Assembly (NCBI GenBank): GCA_963798795.1
Contig: CAWCUZ010000001.1
Coordinates: forward strand, 806,001 to 870,000
Source of the DNA: CAWCUZ01 sp963798795
Lineage (GTDB): Bacteria > Acidobacteriota > Vicinamibacteria > Vicinamibacterales > SCN-69-37
DNA length: 64,000 bases
Reading direction: 5' to 3'
Shown here: positions 38,812 through 47,293 of the stretch, piece by piece
How the letters are laid out: every line of letters begins with the position of its first letter
Numbering within the stretch: the first letter of the stretch is position 1
Notes under the pieces: model-generated
Told to the model about the DNA's origin: nothing
Database searches by the model: none
The model's input: the letters and a program-made list of their open reading frames with translations, nothing else
Made by a program: the position numbers and the translations under genes

Positions 38812-41097
38812 GTGCACTTCATCACGACCCGGCTGGTCCGCAACCTGGGCATCGTGGCGCTGTTTGTCGCCGCGGCCCTGTTCGGGATCGCCAGCGGAGT
38901 GCTCTTTGCCTTCGTCGGCGATCTGCCGCAGATCTCGGCCCTGGACGACTACTCGCCCAGCACGATTACCCGGGTCGAGGCGCGCGACGGCTCGGTCATC
39001 GGCGACTTCGCGACCGAGCGCCGGATTCTGGTCAGCTACAGCGACATGCCGCCGGTGCTGCAGCACGCGATCCTCTCGGCGGAGGACGCGGGGTTCTTCA
39101 GCCACAGTGGCCTGAGCCTCACCGGCATCGCGCGGACCATCGTCGATGACATCATCCACCTGCGCGCGTGGGGCGGCAGCACGCTCACTCAGCAGCTCGC
39201 GAAAAAGCTGTTCCTCACCGACGACAAGACGCCCGAGCGCAAGATCAAGGAAGCCCTGCTCGCCATCCAGATCGAGAAGCGGTACACGAAGCAGGAAATC
39301 TTCACGATGTACTGCAACAAGATGTACTGGGGGCACGGCGCGTACGGCGTCGAGGCCGCCTCGCAGCTCTATTTCGGCAAACACGTGCAGGAGCTGTCGC
39401 TGGACGAGGCGGCCATGATCGCCGGCATCATCCAGCGCAATTACAACCAGAGCCCGTACGTCGACATGAAGGCGGCCGTCACGCGCCGCAACTACACGCT
39501 CGAGCAGATGGCCGACAACGGCTACATCACCGCGGCCGAAGCCGAGGCGGCCAAGAAGCGCCCCATCGTGACGAAGGGCGGGCCGAAACCACCGCCGTCG
39601 ATCGCGCCCTACTTTTTGGAGACGGTGCGGCAGTACCTCAGCAGCAAGTACGGCTCCAAGGCGCTCTACGAGAGCGGGCTGACGGTGAAGACCGGCCTCG
39701 ACCCCGAGCTGCAGCGCGCCTCGAATGCCGCCCTCGACCAGGGCCTGCGGCGCATCGACAAGCTGCGCGGGTATCGCAAGCCGACGCGCAACGTGCTGCA
39801 CGAGAAGGCCGCCGCCGCGGACGACAAGGCGAAGGCCGCCAGGATCACGCCCGAAACGGCCACGCTCGGCGAATGGAAATGGCACGGCGCTCCGCAGCCC
39901 GGCGAATTCCTGGCGACGATCGTGACGGGCACGAACGGCCGCGCCCTGCAGGTGCGCTTCGGCGCCTGGCACGGGACCGTCGACCCGGCCGGCTATCAGT
40001 GGACGCGGCGCCGGCGGCCCGAGGATCTCGGCGCGCCCGGCGACGTCGTCGACGTGCACGTGAAGAAGACCTCGGCAACGGACAAGACCTTCACCGCCGA
40101 CCTGGATCAGGCGCCGCTGCTGCAGGGCGCCGTGCTGGCCATCGACAACCACACCGGTGACGTGCTGGCCATGGTCGGCGGCGAGAATTTCCAGGACAGC
40201 CAGTTCAACCGCGCCACCCAGGCGCTCCGCCAGGTCGGTTCGCTCTTCAAGCCGTTCGTGTACGCCACGGCCATTGACGCGGGCTACACCGCCACCACGC
40301 TGCTGGACGACACGCCGGTGAGCTTCAACGTGGGACCGAACCAGCCGCCGTACGAACCGCAGAACTACGACCGCATCTTCAAGGGCACGGTGCCGCTGCG
40401 CGAGGCGCTCGAGGAATCGCGCAACGTCCCGACCGTGCGGCTGATGGACGCGCTGGGCAAGGAAAACGTGATCGGCTACGCGCGGCGGATGGGGATTTCC
40501 ACGCCGCTGCCGCCGTATCTCTCGATTGCGATTGGCGCGGCCGAGGGCAACCTCATCGAAATGACGTCGGCCTACTCGAGCCTGCCGAACCAGGGCGTGC
40601 GCATGTCGCCCGAGCTGGTGCTGCAGGTCACCGACCGCGAAGGCAACGTGCTCGAACAGAACCGGCCCGAGGCCCGCGAGGCGCTCCGGGCCGATACGGC
40701 CTACGTGTTGACGAACATTCTTCGCGGCGTCATCGACCACGAGGGCGGCACGGCGCACCTGACGGTCCGCGCCCAGGGCTCGGCGCTCGACTGGCCCCTC
40801 GGCGGCAAGACCGGCACCACCGACGACTACACCGACGCCTGGTTCATCGGCTTCGACCCGGACGTCACGATCGGCGTCTGGATCGGCTTCGACCAGAAGA
40901 AGACGATCGGTGCGCACATGGAGGGCTCGGCCGCCGCGCTCCCCGTCTGGGTCGACATCATGAAGACCTGGGTCGCGCGCCAGCGCAAGGCGCTCGCCGA
41001 GCCGCCCGACTTCCGGCGCCCCGGCAACGTGGTGCTCGTCCCAACCGAAACCGGCGTCGAGGCGTACATCGCCGGCACCGAGCCGGGTATCCGATAG
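38812..41097 (+). CDS. Penicillin-binding protein 1A (bifunctional transglycosylase/transpeptidase)
   Basis: 761-residue class A PBP that polymerises and cross-links peptidoglycan. Single N-terminal membrane helix (IVALFVAAALFGIASGVLFAF). The glycosyltransferase domain has the catalytic glutamate in LSAEDAGFFSHSG, then GGSTLTQQLAKKLFL and KIKEALLAIQIEKRYTKQEI. The transpeptidase domain has the active-site serine in QVGSLFKPFVYA (SxxK), ESRN as the SxN motif and GGKTGTTDDYTDAWFIG (KTG). All catalytic motifs are present. The start is a GTG at 38812. It has an inserted loop of about 120 residues between the two domains. Confidence 0.95.
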   Translation: MHFITTRLVRNLGIVALFVAAALFGIASGVLFAFVGDLPQISALDDYSPSTITRVEARDGSVIGDFATERRILVSYSDMPPVLQHAILSAEDAGFFSHSGLSLTGIARTIVDDIIHLRAWGGSTLTQQLAKKLFLTDDKTPERKIKEALLAIQIEKRYTKQEIFTMYCNKMYWGHGAYGVEAASQLYFGKHVQELSLDEAAMIAGIIQRNYNQSPYVDMKAAVTRRNYTLEQMADNGYITAAEAEAAKKRPIVTKGGPKPPPSIAPYFLETVRQYLSSKYGSKALYESGLTVKTGLDPELQRASNAALDQGLRRIDKLRGYRKPTRNVLHEKAAAADDKAKAARITPETATLGEWKWHGAPQPGEFLATIVTGTNGRALQVRFGAWHGTVDPAGYQWTRRRRPEDLGAPGDVVDVHVKKTSATDKTFTADLDQAPLLQGAVLAIDNHTGDVLAMVGGENFQDSQFNRATQALRQVGSLFKPFVYATAIDAGYTATTLLDDTPVSFNVGPNQPPYEPQNYDRIFKGTVPLREALEESRNVPTVRLMDALGKENVIGYARRMGISTPLPPYLSIAIGAAEGNLIEMTSAYSSLPNQGVRMSPELVLQVTDREGNVLEQNRPEAREALRADTAYVLTNILRGVIDHEGGTAHLTVRAQGSALDWPLGGKTGTTDDYTDAWFIGFDPDVTIGVWIGFDQKKTIGAHMEGSAAALPVWVDIMKTWVARQRKALAEPPDFRRPGNVVLVPTETGVEAYIAGTEPGIR

Positions 41098-41099
41098 AG

Positions 41100-41145
41100 G
41101 AAGTCCGAGGCCAGAGGGCAGAAGGCAGAAGGCAGAAGTGTGGAG
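41100..41145. repeat. Short-period repeat spacer (GGCAGAA words)
   Basis: The gap between the convergent PBP1A and lyase-like genes holds gaggccagagggcagaaggcagaaggcagaag, a tandem of ggcagaa. Same class as the spacers at 24.5 and 28.6 kb. Its position between convergent genes suggests a transcript-end region, though no T-tract is visible. Confidence 0.75.
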
Positions 41146-41160
41146 TGAACCTTCGAACTT

Positions 41161-42222
41161 CTACCTTCCCTTGATCGTCACCCTCGCAATCTTGTTCACG
41201 CCGCTGCAGGCGAGCCACAGCGTGTGCGCGTCGGCATGCACCATGTGGCGCACCACGCCACCGCCCGACGGAATCGTCCACGTGAACATCCGGTCCGTAT
41301 TCGGGTCGAAGCGCACGACAGTGTTGGGCTCGATGCCGGACTCCGAATACCAGACGATGCCGTCGGGCGTGATCGTGATGCCGTAGGGCTGCGAGCGCGG
41401 TCCGCCGGGTGACGCCCACTCCTTCACCGCGCCGGTCGCGGGATCCAGATGGCCCAGGTACCCGCGGCCGTAGTCCGTGTAGTAGATCGTGTCATCCGCC
41501 GCGAGGGCGATACGGCGCGGGCGCGCGGCCTTGTCCGGCAGCAGGTACGCCTTGATGGCCAGGGTCGCCGGGTCGATTCGTCCGATCGCGTTGGTGGCGA
41601 ACATGTCGAAATACGGCACGCCCGCCGAGTCGATGACCAGGCCGTACGGATTGGCGCGCTGGCCGCCACCGCCGGCCGGCGCGACGACCTCCTTGAGCTG
41701 GATGGCGCCCGTCTTCGGATCGAGCGTGCCGACGAACTGCCCGCCCTGCACCGTGAACCACAGCGTGCCCTGCTGGTCGAAGATCGGCGTGTGCGGGTCT
41801 CGCGCGCGCGGGTCCGGCATCTTGTATTCGGTGACCTCTCCCGTTGCCGGATTGAGCTTGCCAATCAGGGCGAAGAAGTTCGCCGTGTACCAGATGTTGC
41901 CGTCCTTGTCGTTGATGAGACCGTGCGGGCCGTGGCCCTGTGGCGGGTTGTCGCCGGGGAGCTTGAATTCCCTGACCGTGCCGGTCCTGGGATCGAGCCG
42001 GCCGAGCAGGTTGGCGCGCTGACCGGTGTACCAGGCGTACCCGTCGGCCCAGAGCGGATCGTGCGGGTGGGTGTCGGGTGTGGGCGTATCCCATTCGTCG
42101 ATGACGACCTGCACTGGGGCCTGCGGTGCAGCCCCACGGACGACCGGGCTGCCGGCGGCCGCCACGAACGCCGCGGCGATTCCCGATGCAAGCAACACGC
42201 GGATTGGACGAGTCGATGGCAT
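41161..42222 (-). CDS. Secreted Vgb-like beta-propeller protein
   Basis: 353 residues with a signal peptide (IRVLLASGIAAAFVAAAGSP) and a six- or seven-bladed propeller. Repeated blades of the form GxxWYT....LxxxDPxTGxVxEFxLP are clear, for example WYTANFFALIGKLNPATGEV and YYTDYGRGYLGHLDPATGAV. This matches the virginiamycin B lyase / SMP-30-like group, many of which are annotated as streptogramin lyase but act on other substrates. Its precise function is unknown. The ATG at 42222 was chosen for the signal peptide. Confidence 0.8.
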   Translation of the reverse strand: MPSTRPIRVLLASGIAAAFVAAAGSPVVRGAAPQAPVQVVIDEWDTPTPDTHPHDPLWADGYAWYTGQRANLLGRLDPRTGTVREFKLPGDNPPQGHGPHGLINDKDGNIWYTANFFALIGKLNPATGEVTEYKMPDPRARDPHTPIFDQQGTLWFTVQGGQFVGTLDPKTGAIQLKEVVAPAGGGGQRANPYGLVIDSAGVPYFDMFATNAIGRIDPATLAIKAYLLPDKAARPRRIALAADDTIYYTDYGRGYLGHLDPATGAVKEWASPGGPRSQPYGITITPDGIVWYSESGIEPNTVVRFDPNTDRMFTWTIPSGGGVVRHMVHADAHTLWLACSGVNKIARVTIKGR

Positions 42223-42267
42223 GTCGGTCCTCCTGCGGGACTCCGCTATACTCCGGTCGTGCAATCG

Positions 42268-42852
42268 ATGAGTGCGCTCGCCGCCGTCCTGCTCGCCGCG
42301 CCGGTCGTCCTGCTGGCGTTCCAGGACGGACCGCTGCCCGGTTTTACCGGAGGCTTCGGCGAGCGCAACTGCCGCGAGTGTCACTTCGACAACTCGCTGA
42401 ACGATGCGGCCGGCTCGCTCGGAATCACCGGCGTTCCTGCTGTGTATGAACCCGGTCAGCACTATACCATCACGGTCACGCTGCGCCGGCCGGACGTGAC
42501 GCGCGGCGGGTTCGAGCTGGCCAGCCGCTTCGACGAGGGCGCCCGCAAAGGACGCGAGGCCGGCACGCTGACGCCGTCCGGACCGCGCATGAAGGTGATC
42601 GCCTCGCCGGACGGCGCGCTCCACTACATCCAGCACACCAAGGCGGGATCGGAAACCACCACCGCGGGTGCGCTCAGCTGGGCGTTCGACTGGCAGGCGC
42701 CGGCGGGCGCAGCGGCCGCGGTGCGCCTCTCCGCCGCCGGCAACGCGAGTAACGCGGACTCGTCGCCGCTCGGTGACTTCGTCTACACGACCGAGGCGCG
42801 CGCCGCGGCCGCGCACGAGCCGGCGCCCCCGCGCCACCGCGCGCCCTGGTGA
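42268..42852 (+). CDS. Choice-of-anchor V-like protein with CxxCH motif
   Basis: 194 residues: signal peptide (SALAAVLLAAPVVLLAF), then FGERNCRECHFDNSLND, a CxxCH sequence that could bind one c-type heme or a metal. A beta-rich Reeler-like domain follows (YEPGQHYTITVTLRRPDVTRGGF; GSETTTAGALSWAFDWQAP). The layout matches the exported choice-of-anchor V family. A GTG at 42259 is an alternative start. The stop overlaps the uppP start (GTGA), suggesting co-translation. No cytochrome maturation gene is nearby. Confidence 0.75.
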   Translation: MSALAAVLLAAPVVLLAFQDGPLPGFTGGFGERNCRECHFDNSLNDAAGSLGITGVPAVYEPGQHYTITVTLRRPDVTRGGFELASRFDEGARKGREAGTLTPSGPRMKVIASPDGALHYIQHTKAGSETTTAGALSWAFDWQAPAGAAAAVRLSAAGNASNADSSPLGDFVYTTEARAAAAHEPAPPRHRAPW

Positions 42853-43721
42853 GCGACTATTCGCTCGCCGTCGTGCTCGGCATCGTCGAGGGTCTGACCG
42901 AGTTCCTGCCGGTCAGCTCGACGGCGCATCTCCGCATTTCCGAAGCGCTGCTCCACGTCGAGCCTCGCCGACCCCTTCTGGAAGATGTTCAGCATCGTCA
43001 TCCAGCTCGGCGCAGTGCTGTGTCTCCCGATCTACTTTCGAGACCGGCTGGCGAAGTTCATCTCGACTTTCCCGCGCGGTGAGCGCGCCGACCGCACGTG
43101 GCTGACGCATCCGCTGGGCCTGACGGCTGTCGCCTTCGTGGTCACGGCAGTTCCAGCCTTCCTTCTCGAACGGGTGATCGGCGAGAACCTCGAGAGCCTC
43201 ACCGTGATGGGTGCGTCGCTCGTCATCGGTGGCGGCGTGATGTGGGTCGTCGACGCGTGGAACGCGCGCGCGGAAGCCGCCGGCGCATCGGCCGATTCGC
43301 GGATCCAGACGTGGAGCCTGGAGCGATGTCTCTCGGCCAGGCCGTCTGGATTGGCGCGTGCCAGATCCTGTCGGCCGTCTTTCCCGGCACGTCGCGATCC
43401 ATGTCCACGATTGCGGCCGGCCAGATTGCCGGAATGTCGCGCGCGGCGGCCCTCGAGTTCTCGTTCTTCCTCTCGATGCCGACGATGGCCGCGGCCACGG
43501 GATACGACCTGCTCAAGGCGGTGGCGGGCGGCCCCGACAACCCGCTCGGCGTGTCAGGCATCGATGCCCACGGCTGGACGGTGCTGGCGGTCGGGCTGGT
43601 CGTGTCGTTCCTGGTGGCGTACGGCGCGGTGGCCTGGTTCATGGCCTGGGTGCGCTCGCGCGGCTTCGTGCCGTTCGCCATCTACCGGCTCGCCCTCGGC
43701 GCGTTCGTGCTGCTGCGCTGA
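42849..43721 (+). CDS. uppP: Undecaprenyl-diphosphatase UppP/BacA (two frameshifts)
   Basis: Integral membrane phosphatase recycling undecaprenyl diphosphate for peptidoglycan and other envelope polymers. Motif 1 reads GIVEGLTEFLPVSSTAHL and motif 2 reads PGTSRSMSTI, both diagnostic. Frame changes are needed near 42,964 (between HVE and LADPFWKMFSIVIQ) and near 43,325 (before MSLGQAVWIGACQ). Restored length is about 290 residues with several membrane helices (FFLSMPTMAAATGYDLL; VLAVGLVVSFLVAYGAVAWF). The start is a GTG overlapping the previous stop. Confidence 0.88.
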
Positions 43722-43722
43722 C

Positions 43723-43744
43723 GCGGGGCGCGCCCGAGCCCCGC
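43723..43744. terminator. Candidate hairpin between convergent uppP and prfB
   Basis: GCGGGGC and GCCCCGC form a 7-bp stem with an 8-nt loop immediately after the uppP stop, facing the prfB end. There is no T-run on either strand, so termination would have to depend on the stem or on Rho. Confidence 0.35.
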
Positions 43745-43794
43745 CGGTCCGGCTTCGGCTCGGTGACCACCGACCTCGCGTCGGGACCGCACGC

Positions 43795-44938
43795 CTACTC
43801 CTCCTCGGCCGTCTCCCCCACCGTCAGCTTCCCGAGCGCCTTCTGCATCAGATAGGCCTGGATGAACGGGTCCAGATCGCCGTCGAGGACCCGCGTGACG
43901 TCGCCGGTCTGGTGGCGCGTGCGCAGGTCCTTCACCATCTGGTACGGCTGCAGCACGTAGCTCCGGATCTGGCTGCCGAAGCCGATGTTCTTCTTCTCGC
44001 CGCCGAGCTGATCGAGCCGCGCCTGCTGCTCCTTCGTCCGCAGGTCGTAGAGCCGCGCGCGGAGCACCTTCATCGCCGAGCTGCGGTTCTTGTGCTGCGA
44101 CCGCTCGTTCTGGCACGAGACGACGATGCCGGTCGGCAGGTGCGTGATGCGGACGGCCGAATCGGTCACGTTCACGTGCTGGCCGCCGGCGCCGCTGGAT
44201 CGGTAGGTGTCGATGCGCAGGTCCTTCTCGTCGATCTCGACGTCCACGTCGTCGGGCAGCTCGGGCCAGACGTACACCGAGGCGAACGACGTGTGCCGCC
44301 GCGCCGCCTGGTCGAACGGCGAGATGCGCACGAGCCGGTGCACACCCGCTTCCGCCGCGAGCAGCCCATACGCGTAGTCGCCCGACACGGTGAACGTGGC
44401 GCTCTTGATGCCCGCCTCGTCGCCCGGCTGCAGGTCCACGACGTCGCGCTTGAACCCGCGCCGCTCGGTCCAGCGCAGGTACATTCGCATGAGCATCTCG
44501 GCCCAGTCCTGCGATTCCGTACCGCCGGCGCCCGGGTGGATCGCCACGATGGCGTTCTTCCGGTCCATCTCGCCCGACAGCATCGTGCGAACCTCGCCGT
44601 TCTCCACGAGCTGGCCGTAGGCGTCGAGCGCGGCGGCCAGATCGCTGCCGACGTCCTCGCCCTGCCGGGCCCAGTCGATGAGCACCTGAAGGTCGTCGGT
44701 CTGCTTGCGGATCGCCTCGGCGAGCGCGCGGTCGTCCTCGAGCCGGCGTCGCCGCTGCAGCGTCTCCTGCGCGTTCTGCTGGTCCTTCCAGAAATCGGGC
44801 GCCGACGTCTGCGACTCGATCTCCGTCAGCTCGCGTGCCAGGCGGGCTTCGTCAAAGTCCCCTCCTGAGCGCTTCGGCCCGCTCCGCGAGGTCCGTGTAG
44901 CGGCGCACCTGCTCGTCGAAATTCATGTCCTTGTTCAT
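43795..44938 (-). CDS. prfB: Peptide chain release factor 2 with programmed +1 frameshift
   Basis: Release factor recognising UAA and UGA. A 27-codon first frame starts at the ATG at 44938 (ribosome-binding site GGAGG) and ends LRRGL-UGA. The rest continues in the +1 frame through DFDEARLARELTEIESQTSA and APDFWKDQQNAQETLQRR. It then reaches HPGAGGTESQDWAEMLMRMY and the catalytic GGQ in SSGAGGQHVNVTDSAVRI, to the stop at 43795. Total about 380 residues. Unlike the other broken genes in this window, this shift is genuine autoregulation by RF2 (see the slip-site entry). Confidence 0.95.
44851..44866 (-). promoter_or_regulatory. RF2 programmed +1 frameshift site
   Basis: The prfB sense strand reads AGGAGGGGACTTTGAC: a Shine-Dalgarno-like stimulator, the slippery CTT codon and an in-frame TGA followed by C. 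This is the classic RF2 autoregulatory element, in which low RF2 lets ribosomes slip +1 past the UGA. Confidence 0.95.
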
Positions 44939-45017
44939 CGGGATCCTCCAGACAGCGGATCGCTCCGAATCGGCCACCGGGTCAGTCCCAGAGTTCGGGG
45001 ACAGACCCGCGCTCACT

Positions 45018-46556
45018 TCAGCGCACAGGTCGAGCGCGCACGATGCCGATCACCACCACCCAGGCCGCCACGACGCACGAGACCCACGCCACCACGTCGC
45101 CGGTGCGCGTGTAGATCGTCGATCCGTGCAGCAGCCGGACGTCGGCCGTGACCGCCGTCGGCTCGAACAGCCGCGTCCGCAGGATCTGTCGCCCGTACGG
45201 ATCGACCGCGCCGCTGATGCCCGTGTTCGCCGCGCGCACCACGTAGCGCCCCTCCTCCACCGCGCGGATGGCGCCCTGGTCGAAGTGCTGATAGGCGGCC
45301 GACGTGGTGCCGAACCAGGCGTCGTTCGTAATCGTGGCCAGCAGCTCGCTGCCGCGCAGCACGAACGCCCGGTCGATCCAGGGGTACACCGATTCATAGC
45401 AGATCGCGACGCTGAAACGCTGTCCGTCCAGATCGAAGACCACCGGCTCGGTGCCGGCAGAAAAGTCGGATACGGCCTGGATGAGGGGCCCGACGAAGAA
45501 CAGCACCGGCTTGAGCGGCACGTACTCGCCGAACGGCACCAGCCGCATCTTGCGGTACCGCTGGCGGGTGCGGCCGTCGGGGCCGATCAGCATCGCCGCG
45601 TTGTAGTACCGGGTCGGCTCGCCCGGCCGGCCGAAGTCGACGTCGTCGCTCCCGATCAGAAACGGCGTGCGGCTCTGGATGGCCAGCCGCCGGATCGGCT
45701 CGGCCTGGGCCGACTCGGCGTCAAAGTAGAACGGCGTCGCCGCTTCCGGCCACATCACCAGTTGTGCGCCGGCTCCCAGCGCCTGCCGGCTGAGCGTCAG
45801 GTACCGCTGCAGGATCGACCCCGCGGACGAGGCATCCCACTTCGCGGTCTGCTCCACGTTGCCCTGCACCAGCCCGACGCGCAGCACCTCCCCGGACTCG
45901 TCCAGCCGCCCGTAGGTGACCCGCCACGTTCCGGCAACGGCCACGGCGACGACCAGCGCCCCCGCGGCCAATGCGCCGCGCCGGTGCACGGCCCGTCGGC
46001 TCAGCGCCACGGCGGCGGCCGCACTCGACACGAGCGCCAGCAGGAACGACAGGCCGAACACCCCGGCCACGCTCGCCGTCTGGACGATCGGCAGCACGCG
46101 CGCCTGTGACGAGCCGAGCAGCACCCAGGGAAATCCGTCGCCGAATCCCACCGACGACCGCGCGTATTCGGCGGCCACCCAGAGGAACGGCGCCAGCCAG
46201 ACGCCCGACACGCCGAACCGCCGGACCGCCAGGCCCAGCACCACGGCGAAGAGCCCGACGAACAACGCCTGATAGGCGGCCAGCGCCAGCGTGAGGGAGA
46301 CGCTCAGCCAGCCCGGCAGGTCGCCGTAGTACGCCATCACGCCGCCGACCCAGTACAGCGTGCCGGTGAAGTAGATCTGGCCCGCGAGAAGGCCGAGGCC
46401 GAACGACCGGAGCGATGACGACACCGGCCGCGCCTGTTCGAGCGACACGGCCACGAGCAGCGGCGCCAGGGCGATCCAGGCGAACGCCGGTTGTCCGAAT
46501 CTCGGAAAGCTGGCGACGAAGAGCAGGCCCGACAGCAGCGCTAGCGCGTAACGTAC
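45018..46556 (-). CDS. lnt: Apolipoprotein N-acyltransferase Lnt
   Basis: Final enzyme of lipoprotein maturation, adding the third acyl chain at the periplasmic face of the inner membrane; about 512 residues. Several N-terminal membrane helices (LALLSGLLFVASFPRFGQ onward) precede a nitrilase-like domain. That domain carries the Glu in VMWPEAATPF, the Lys in YRKMRLVPFGEYVP and the Cys in VAICYESVYPW, forming the catalytic triad. A final helix ends the protein (VVAWVSCVVAAWVVVIGIV). The start is uncertain: the frame is open upstream into the SPOR gene, with no ATG/GTG at the expected VRYALALLSG position near 46556. An indel or base error at the start is likely. Confidence 0.88.
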   Translation of the reverse strand, partial: VRYALALLSGLLFVASFPRFGQPAFAWIALAPLLVAVSLEQARPVSSSLRSFGLGLLAGQIYFTGTLYWVGGVMAYYGDLPGWLSVSLTLALAAYQALFVGLFAVVLGLAVRRFGVSGVWLAPFLWVAAEYARSSVGFGDGFPWVLLGSSQARVLPIVQTASVAGVFGLSFLLALVSSAAAAVALSRRAVHRRGALAAGALVVAVAVAGTWRVTYGRLDESGEVLRVGLVQGNVEQTAKWDASSAGSILQRYLTLSRQALGAGAQLVMWPEAATPFYFDAESAQAEPIRRLAIQSRTPFLIGSDDVDFGRPGEPTRYYNAAMLIGPDGRTRQRYRKMRLVPFGEYVPLKPVLFFVGPLIQAVSDFSAGTEPVVFDLDGQRFSVAICYESVYPWIDRAFVLRGSELLATITNDAWFGTTSAAYQHFDQGAIRAVEEGRYVVRAANTGISGAVDPYGRQILRTRLFEPTAVTADVRLLHGSTIYTRTGDVVAWVSCVVAAWVVVIGIVRARPVR

Positions 46557-47268
46557 GGCGAGTACCCTGCCTTCTTGAGCGGGTCGAATCAATTTCGCGG
46601 CCTGCTCGCGGTCCGCGAACGGCCCGATGTGGACGACCTGCAGGCCCGACGGTTGAACGACAATCGACGCGGCATAGCCCTCCCGCTTGAGCTTGGCCGC
46701 GACCGACTCGGCGCCATCCTTCGAATCGATAGGCGCCGATCTGGACGAACCAGCCGCTCGCCGTCGTCGCGGGCGCCCGGGACGCCGGCGGCGCTGGATT
46801 CGTCGCGGCGCCGGCCGTGCCCTGGCCGCGCGCCGCCGGCGGTGTCGTCGGCGGCGGCGCCGCTGGCGGCGGCGTGGCAATGGGCCTGGGCGGCTGCGCG
46901 GCCTTGTTCAGCGGCGACGTACCCGCCGGTGTCACTTTCGGCGGGTCGGACACGGCCGACTTGCCCCCGGCGGAGTCCGGTGCCGGCTTCGAACCGGCGG
47001 CGCCGCCACGACCCTGCAGGCGCTCCTGGTAGTCGAGGTCGGCCGGCGTGGCCTGCGTCGGCGGCGGGAGCGTCGCCGGCGGGCCGGGTGGCGGCGCCCC
47101 CGTCTGGTCGGCGGCGGGACCGGCGGGCGCCCCGACAGCCTGTGTGACGCCGCGTCCTACGGAGACACCCAGCAGAAACGCGATCACCAGCAGAACCGCG
47201 GCGGCCATGAAGGAAAACACCAGGTGCTTGCCGCTCAGGTGTATCTCGCGAAAGCCCTGTTCGCTCAT
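46541..47268 (-). CDS. SPOR-domain inner-membrane protein (two frameshifts)
   Basis: About 241 residues: short cytoplasmic N-terminus, one membrane helix (LVFSFMAAAVLLVIAFLLGVSVG), a long Pro/Ala/Thr-rich periplasmic linker, and a C-terminal SPOR domain for denuded glycan strands. The SPOR core reads WFVQIGAY, a one-base shift near 46,729, then DSKDGAESVAAKLKREGYAASIVV and VHIGPFADREQAAKLI. After a second extra base near 46,586 it ends DPLKKAGYSPYVTR at the TAG at 46541. Both shifts are repaired by removing one base. Probably a cell-envelope or division-site protein. Confidence 0.8.
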
Positions 47269-47293
47269 CGAGGCTGCACGAATGTTAGCACCT

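Noticed and set aside
36423..39149. A 908-residue frame starting at 36423 and running into the PBP1A gene.
   Set aside because: The first 70 codons cross palindromes and the dnaK promoter region, and the last 120 codons are out of frame with the real tail; the supported gene is 36642-38776.
45018..46880. Apparent SPOR-Lnt fusion in one frame.
   Set aside because: The SPOR domain ends in another phase (AGYSPYVTR then TAG at 46541) after one extra base, so the shared frame is accidental.
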